From contig WSYH01002420.1 of the NCBI GenBank assembly GCA_036426205.1, positions 7,774-71,773 of the forward strand: a stretch of 64,000 bases of DNA, written 5' to 3'. Position 1 is the stretch's first letter. Each line of letters begins with the position of its first letter. Under the pieces are notes generated by a model, which saw only the letters and a list, made by a program, of their open reading frames with translations, was not told the DNA's origin and did no database searches. This DNA is from Ascaphus truei. Taxonomy: Eukaryota > Chordata > Amphibia > Anura > Ascaphidae. A program made the position numbers and the translations under genes. This document shows positions 58,197 to 64,000 of this stretch, one piece after another.

Positions 58197-58359
58197 GAAA
58201 AGAAAGATGGCCGGCCTCACATGGTAAGGTAGCCAATCAGAGCGTGGGAAATACATCCCAACTCTGATTGGCTCTAGTACCATATGACAGGCTTTCAATG
58301 ACGTTACATCCATTCTCCCCCAAGCCTCTGTCACATGGTCTACTAGAGCCAATCAGAGT

Positions 58360-59396
58360 CGAGTCGAGTCTATCCCAATATGTGGATTATTACCTTCAAC
58401 CCTTCGTAGCTCAGCTCAGGTTGCATGTTCGGGATACGCTCCACGTCATTGACTCCATCTCCAGTGTTAAATGGAAATCAACCTACCTTTGAGCCACATG
58501 TGATGTGGCCTCTCTCTATACCTGTATAGATCATGCCAGGGGGATTGAGGCAATATGATTTTGGCTGAACAGAGACCTGTCCATTGATGAAAAACATAAA
58601 AATTTCATTTTGGACAGTGTTAGGTTTATTCTAAACCATAATATTTTTTTGTTTGAGGATGTATATTATTTACAGATCTGTGGAACGGCCATGGGTGCGA
58701 GGTTCGCCCCCAGCTATGCAAATCTCTTCAAGCTATGCAAATCTCTTCATGGTATTTTGGGAGGAGAGATTTGTGTGGCACAATGACAATCTTGGGGCGG
58801 GCCTCGTGTACTATGGCCGTTTCATTGATAACATTATTATTATTTGGGATGGGGACAAGACTGATTTACATAACATTTTAAGTTCCTTTGATGACAACCA
58901 TTTGGGATTAAAATTCACATTTAACATTGATGCCACATCTGTGGTTTTTTTGGACCTAGTACTTAGTGTGGACTTAGAGTCCAACATTACCACTACGATT
59001 CATTTTAAATCTGTGTCAGTAAACAATTTTGTTCACGCATCAAGTAATCATCACCAACAGTGGCTCAGCAATATTCATCGACTCAAAAGAAACTGCACCA
59101 GAGAGAATGATTTTCTCTTACAGTCAGATACACTTAGTAAAAAAATTCTGGACAAGGGTTATGATAACAAATTGATAACAGACTCTCTCTGCAAAGTTAA
59201 AGCTATGGATAGAACAGTAATGCTTAACAAATCAAAGGCCAAGAGGGCTTCGCGTATGAGTTATGATGCTCCTATTGAAATTAATAACACTGTGAGGTTT
59301 ATTACTACCTATAATCAGGCCTATAAAAATATTAAATATATGAAGAGGACCTTCCTCCTAACTCCTACTGTAGTACGCGTGCTGCCAGGGAGATGA
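58360..59396 (+). pseudogene. PLE-E reverse transcriptase remnant
   Basis: LSQYVDYYLQP (58366-58400), then CDVASLYTCIDHA (motif A, near 58505) in a frame with stops, ICGTAMGARFAPSYANLF (motif B, near 58675-58730), and YGRFIDNIIIIWDGD (motif C with Asn for the second Asp, near 58815). The thumb (IHRLKRNC) follows to 59394. A 19-base tandem duplication at 58712-58749 inside motif B shifts the frame. No linker or GIY-YIG part follows. Confidence 0.82.
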
Positions 59397-60039
59397 ATGC
59401 TAGATAGTAGTATGGTCTGTATCCAAAGCCAGATACAGTAAGATCACTGTTGTGGCGCACCGCAGACCTTTATATTATAAATGGTCAGAGTTGGCAAAAA
59501 AAGGGAAAAGTGTATTTAAAATCAAATGTATTTGCATTCATATGCAACATTTAAAAGTAGACATAGATATGTCTATATGTTCTACTCTAGTCACCTAGCA
59601 GATGCTTATACATAGATGGTAGTGACTATGCCAATATAATGTTCTTAGTCCTATATATTTCTCTCTTATTCTGAATATTAGAATTCGTGATCATTTACAG
59701 ATTGTCTCTGGTGGAGATAGTACCACTCCAGAGGTTTAGGTCTACCAGGATGAATATTCAAAAAGTTTTATTTATAGTGTTATGATAATTGTAAATCTGC
59801 GTCAGGGAGGGGTGTTGGGTCTATAGTTCCTTGCAGAAGATATCACCATGCCCTTGACTGGTATGTATACAGTATGAATACTTTGAAAGTAGCTGTTACT
59901 TTTAATCATGTATCAGTTCTAGGTTCTACAAGTGTCTAGTGTGTATACTTGGTTAATTGGATACAATGCAAGGTACAACGCTTGATCCTCTGGTTGTTAA
60001 TTTTGACTATATATCCCTGTTTATCCTGTAGTATCTGTC

Positions 60040-61250
60040 TCTCTCTACGCATGAGTCATTCAGATAGTATAAGGCTCCGTCTCTGATCCTGTATCCAGTG
60101 TGCGGAAAAGGGACAAGGTAAATGGACCTATCATTGTATCCCCAAATATACTGCAGGGTCGATTCTAGGGAAATATGTACAAAAATGTCAATGTGTTTCG
60201 TGATTGAATTTGGTAAACATTCAGTTCCTTCTAATCACAGTACAAATTTTCAGTGTGCATAGGTCACCATAGTCCTCTATATAGATTGTTTTTCGGTTTT
60301 ACAACAGTGTGCCACGTGAAAAAAACAGGACAGGTTTTTACTCTTATTTCAGCGCAGGTCTATCCTTCGGAGAGTGTATTCAGTGCATGGCATAAAGACA
60401 GTGATGTTCACGTCACTTCTGGTACGTGGCCCCTACCGGTGTGTGGTGGGTCAACTAAAAAGAGAACGAGCTGTACTATTAATAGTTTACAGGAGGAGAA
60501 AGACCCAAACGTAAAGTTTGATGAGTGCAATTATTGGGACAAGAGCACAGAGAGCCTTGCCCCACGTTAGTATTTAGACACCTCTTTATGTGGGTGTGTC
60601 AGAGTGCAATTCCCTTTCCCGTATTTTAATACCTCTCTTAGGATCTCACTGCGCATGCGTTGTTCATATTTTGGTTGAGTCCCGTTCCTGATCATGTACA
60701 CAGTGTGCGGAGGAGAAACAAGGTAAGTAAAACCTAATTGGGGAGTTCCTAGTCATACATCAGGATCGATTGGAAATGTTCTTATACCAGTGTAGTTGAT
60801 CCTTTATGTACAAATATGTCTCTTACATTATATCAAATATCAAATATTTTTCTTATTGGAGTCTGGTATAGCTTAAGATTCCTTCTAGCCGGAGAACCTT
60901 TTCTCCATGCGCATACGTCACCGTTACCCAGTGTATGTATTGATTTTCAGATCAAAGCAATGTACCGTGGAGGGAGAGACCGGGACAGGTTTTTGCTATT
61001 GTTTTGGAACCAATCTATCTTCCGGTAAGGGTGTTTAATGAGTGGCGCATACACAGTGATATCAATGTCACTGAGAGCACGCCGCTCCTGGCGTTGGTGT
61101 ACTATGCGAGGAAACTAACCCTTTAGTGTATAGCAGTGAGAGAATGAATTTAGCTGATAAATTGTAATACAGTTAGTAAAAAACGAAAGCTCAGAGAGCA
61201 TTGCCATGTGGCAGTGCTTAGACACCTCTTTAAATGGGTGTATCAGAGTA
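60040..61250 (+). repeat. Two tandem units of about 600 bases (diverged)
   Basis: TGATCCTGTATCCAGTGTGC (near 60089) and TGATCATGTACACAGTGTGC (near 60690) begin parallel stretches. Both continue GGA...ACAAGGTAA, CATTCAGTTCC-type and CGGAG/CATGCGCAT words, to AGACACCTCTTTATGTGGGT (near 60570) and AGACACCTCTTTAAATGGGT (near 61215). No credible gene. It may be a tandemly repeated PLE pseudo-LTR or UTR, as PLE-C's 3' side follows. Positions 59400-60040 are unassigned. Confidence 0.55.
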
Positions 61251-61380
61251 GAGATAATAGGTAATAAGCCGGAGTATAGCGTTCAGTGTGTGCTTGCAGT
61301 AAACTTGTGCTAAATAGTCTGCACAACTCGCAAACCCCAATCTTACTATGTGTGACTAAGAGTAGGACCTGTCGGCAAAG

Positions 61381-61428
61381 ACCCGACGTACAGTACGTTT
61401 CGTCGCTGTCTGCGACTTCTTCCGGGGT
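61381..61428 (-). ncRNA. Hammerhead-like motif 3' of PLE-C, best-paired copy
   Basis: Minus strand: stem I ACCC/GGGT, core CGGAAGA (one change from CTGANGA), extra A, stem II GTCGC/GCGAC with loop AGACA, GAAA, stem III CGTA/TACG, cleavage triplet ...GTC. All three helices pair. It lies on the 3' side of the minus-strand PLE-C, the position of a pseudo-LTR hammerhead. Confidence 0.72.
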
Positions 61429-61671
61429 GGGCGTATCCACGTCCCTGTCGGCCCCTATATACGTGATTGTTGCCATAGCAACCTAGGGACGCTAGTTGGT
61501 GCCTGTGTACAATTGTGGTGGTGCTTAGGTACTGCACGCTTGATAGTCCATTGTTGTACATAGGTTTTTGTTCATTCTGACCTATACATGTGCTGTTTAT
61601 AGTTTTGGAACAGATTCCACTTGATGTGGACAGGCTGGACAGGAATCCAGAACAGTGTTGATCCTTTCTAT

Positions 61672-62690
61672 TCATAGAAAGGATGTGTATACAAAGCCTA
61701 CATTGATGCCAGATGGATATTGAGTGTTTAGCAAGTATATCCATCTGGCTTCAACCTGTAACAGAGTTTTGTCCCAGTTGCCCTTACGTATGTTCGGGGG
61801 TATGTGTGCAATTCCTTGAAATGTGAGCGTGTTGACATTTCCTGCATGTTTTTCCCGCACATGCAGGGAGACCGGGGTGTCTGTCAAATTTCTAATTGAT
61901 CCAAGGTGTTCTAGTACTCTTCTTCTTAGTTCCCTTTTGGTCTTGCCAACATACTTCATTCCACATGAACATGTAATTAGGTAGATTATCCCTACGCTTT
62001 TACAGTTAATGAAGTCCTTGATTGTAAAGCTCTTTGTATCTCCTGTGTTGGTAAAAGTTTTACTTTCTTTCATATAGTCGCATGCCTTGCAGTTATGACA
62101 TTTAAAGAAACCTTTAATACTTAACCATGTTTTGTTTTTTCTGTTTTTATTTTTAGTGTAATGACTGTGTACCAAATGATCCCTAATGTTTCCTGAGCGT
62201 CTCCACACAATCGAAGGTCTGTCCTTGAGGACCTGGTTGAGATCTTCATCATTTAGCAAGATGTGCCAATGCTTGGTAAGTATGTTGTTAATATCTCTCC
62301 ATTGATTATGGTATGTAGTTATACATCTTATTTCTTTTTTGGTGTTTTCTTTGATTTTGTTTGCTAGGAGATCTTCATGGGGTGTATTGATTGCCCGGTG
62401 GTACGCTGTTTTCAGTTGTCGTGCTGAGTAGCCACAACTTAAAAAATTCTCCCTCATTTTCTTAGACTCGGATTTGAAGGTTTCAATGTCTGAACAGTTC
62501 CATCTAATACGTAGGTACTGGCCAATGGGTATACCCCTGATCAATGGTTTTGGATGGAAACTGTCAGCTTTAAGATAACTGTTGGTTGCAGTTTTTTTCT
62601 TAAAATTGCTGGAGGAGAGGTAGCCTTCCTCATCCTTGGAAATCCTAAAATCGAGGAACGTCTGTCGAGCTTATCTCTGAGGTGAGTTTC
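61672..62690 (-). pseudogene. PLE-C remnant: RT end, linker, GIY-YIG endonuclease, long open frame
   Basis: The frame 62544-61672 (290 residues) is open. It holds the RT thumb (IPIGQYLRIRWNC), ITTYHNQWRDINNILTKHW, a CHNCKACDYM zinc linker near 62095, the GIY-YIG core (GIIYLITCSCGMKYVGKTKRE, near 61990-61930), an EH pair and FWIYLLNT-like WIYLLNTQYPSGIN near 61735. Homology extends in another frame to about 62690 (DFRISKDEEGY), where the RT is cut. The first two thirds of RT are missing, so it is 5'-truncated; the nuclease half may still be translatable. Confidence 0.85.
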
Positions 62691-62739
62691 AAATTATGCT
62701 CATTTGAGTTCAGCAGATTAAGGGAAATGGTAGAAAAAA

Positions 62740-63095
62740 CAAATAGGTAGCGCTATATCCCACAGTGAGCTGGCAGCCGGTGATATAACCCTGACCCCTA
62801 GTCAGGCTATAGAAGTGGAAAAGAAGTTATATCAGTGGCGCTCAACACTGTAATGATCAAAGCAATCTAATTAGATATTATAAAATATATATTATAAAAT
62901 ATACAACCAGAGCCACGGAAATCGCCCGTCCGATTGGATGCTCCACGTGGTAAGGGTAAACATGTAAATATACAAAGAAATCAAATCATAGCATAATACT
63001 GTAAAACATACACATACATAAACAAACAACACTTAACAAACGCTGAGAACAACAGGTAACTACTCACAATGGCATTTAATATGGCATATCATTAA
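62740..63095 (+). repeat. PLE pseudo-LTR fragment (relative of 24330-24720)
   Basis: GCTATAT...TGACCCCTAGTCAGGC, AGAAGTGGAAAAGAAGTTAT, GCTCCACGTGGTAAGG and AACGCTGAGAACAACAGGT follow the PLE-B pseudo-LTR word for word. It is inverted relative to PLE-C, matching the inverted-repeat layout of PLE-B. Confidence 0.78.
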
Positions 63096-63540
63096 TATCT
63101 TAAAATACACTTATTACACATAAAATAGTACATAAAAACATATATTAGGTTCAGGCAAGATTCTCCAACTCGGGTGGGGGTACCTGCTTACCGAAAACAG
63201 GATGTAATCAGGCAATGGATAATTCAAAGAGTATCCCCTCTTATGGATAGCTGCTGCTGCTGCTGCTGCTGTTGTTAACACCTGGGCTCAGACGAGGAGT
63301 CTATTATTGGCAGGGACAGGTTTTTCCAGCTAGCTGCATCTGCCTCAGTCCTCTCCCAGCACTGCAGAAGCTCCAGGACCACACACAGAGATACTTCCTG
63401 GTCTGCCCGCACCACGTGCACCAAACACAGCAATGCTGAAATGTTGGATATTCCTACGCCAGCATGTGCTTTCCCACAGCTCACAGCTCACAGCTCACAG
63501 CTTCACACCCGAGTAGTGGGGACCTCACAGAACCACCCTA

Positions 63541-63571
63541 CGCGTTTCGAAAGTCTTGCTTTCTTCCTCAG
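63541..63571 (-). ncRNA. Hammerhead-like motif, left arm
   Basis: Minus strand: CTGAGGA, extra A, GAAAG/CTTTC stem II with loop CAAGA, GAAA, CGCGTAG. The sequence is identical to the right-arm copy. Confidence 0.62.
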
Positions 63572-63601
63572 GGGTTAAAAGTAATGTTTTACTTTACTTC
63601 C

Positions 63602-63636
63602 CTGAGGAAGAAAGCAAGACTTTCGAAACGCGTAGG
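63602..63636 (+). ncRNA. Hammerhead-like motif, right arm
   Basis: CTGAGGA (63602-63608), extra A, stem II GAAAG/CTTTC with loop CAAGA, GAAA (63625-63628), then CGCGTAGG. The same CAAGA loop occurs in PLE-B at 27166-27170, showing the two pseudo-LTRs are related. Confidence 0.64.
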
Positions 63637-64000
63637 GGTTCGGTGAGGTCCCCACTACCCGGGTGTGAGTGCTGTACCCTTCCGAAGCTGGGAGCTGTGA
63701 GCTGTGGGAAAGCACATGCTGGCGTAGGAATATCCAACATTTCAGCATTGCTGTGTTTGTGCACGTGGTGCGGGCAGACCAGGAAGTATCTCGTGTGTGT
63801 GTCCTGGAGCTTCTGCAGTGCTGGGAGAGGACTGAGGCAGATGCAGCTAGCTGAAAAACCTGTCCCTGCCAATAATAGACTCCTCGTCTAGCCCAGGTGT
63901 TAACAACGCAGCAGCAGCAGCAGCAGCTATCCATAAGAGGGGATACTCTTTGATTATCCATTGCCTGATTACATCCTGTTTTCGTAAGCAGGTACCCCCA

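Larger units (their letters stand above)
63175..64000. repeat. Palindrome of about 800 bp reaching the right window edge
   Basis: The arms meet at 63573-63600 (28-base loop). The left arm includes (CTG)n at 63249-63270 and the right arm (CAG)n near 63907-63927. The outer sequence GGGGGTACCTGCTTACG is matched at the right end of the window, so the palindrome probably continues beyond it. Each arm has a hammerhead-like core, implying two PLE pseudo-LTRs head to head. Confidence 0.82.

Overview
This window looks like non-genic, repeat-saturated DNA from a vertebrate, most plausibly an amphibian (anuran). That placement is an inference from the mix of elements: several Penelope-like retroelements (PLEs) with GIY-YIG endonucleases, a DIRS/Ngaro-type element, a Gmr1-type Ty3/gypsy element, a chromodomain Ty3/gypsy element, Tc1/mariner-type and hAT-type DNA transposons, and a LINE 3' tail of a kind I associate with frogs. 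A caecilian, salamander or lobe-finned fish cannot be excluded. I found no convincing host gene, tRNA or rRNA. Nearly every long reading frame is a piece of a mobile element or a translated microsatellite. A run of 7 N marks an assembly gap at 31658-31664.

Layout: 1-6.1 kb is a PLE (PLE-1) with direct pseudo-LTRs. Its 3' pseudo-LTR carries a 397-bp MITE whose empty site is preserved in the 5' copy. 6.5-10 kb is the most interesting unit. It is a Tc1/mariner-type transposase gene split into five exons that splice in silico into one open 329-codon frame, with a second, divergently oriented gene of unknown function (basic N-terminus, acidic-Ser/Pro repeats, heptad C-terminus). 11.5-14.9 kb is an internally deleted chromovirus with two LTRs of exactly 620 bp. 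15-18.6 kb holds a PLE fragment, a 2.8-kb near-perfect palindrome carrying hammerhead-like motifs in both arms, and a LINE tail. 19.5-23.4 kb holds foldback/hairpin repeats, a candidate solo LTR and a repeat seen again at 57 kb. 23.4-28.4 kb is a nested stack: PLE-A ORF1 is interrupted at a TA by a 3.9-kb terminal-inverted-repeat element, which itself contains PLE-B.

28.4-34 kb holds Tigger-like MITEs, a hAT end next to a minisatellite, a suspicious noisy duplication beside the N gap, and a solo LTR with a perfect 5-bp target duplication. 34-37 kb is hAT/minisatellite and unassigned DNA. 37.3-45.5 kb is a decayed Gmr1-like element in which integrase precedes reverse transcriptase and Gag ends in a SCAN-like domain. 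It is joined head-to-tail to a second, truncated copy through a shared LTR. 45.5-50.4 kb is a DIRS/Ngaro-like element on the minus strand, split by a related solo LTR. 51-64 kb holds three more PLE remnants (PLE-D, -E, -C), microsatellite tracts, duplicated repeats from the 20-23 kb region, and a palindrome running off the right end.

The PLE pieces share an architecture: N-terminal ORF, reverse transcriptase, Cys-rich linker, GIY-YIG nuclease, and flanking pseudo-LTRs with a hammerhead-ribozyme-like core. At least nine copies of that core, on both strands, are visible. Nesting gives a relative chronology: PLE-1 before MITE-1; PLE-A before the TA element before PLE-B; the DIRS element before its solo LTR.
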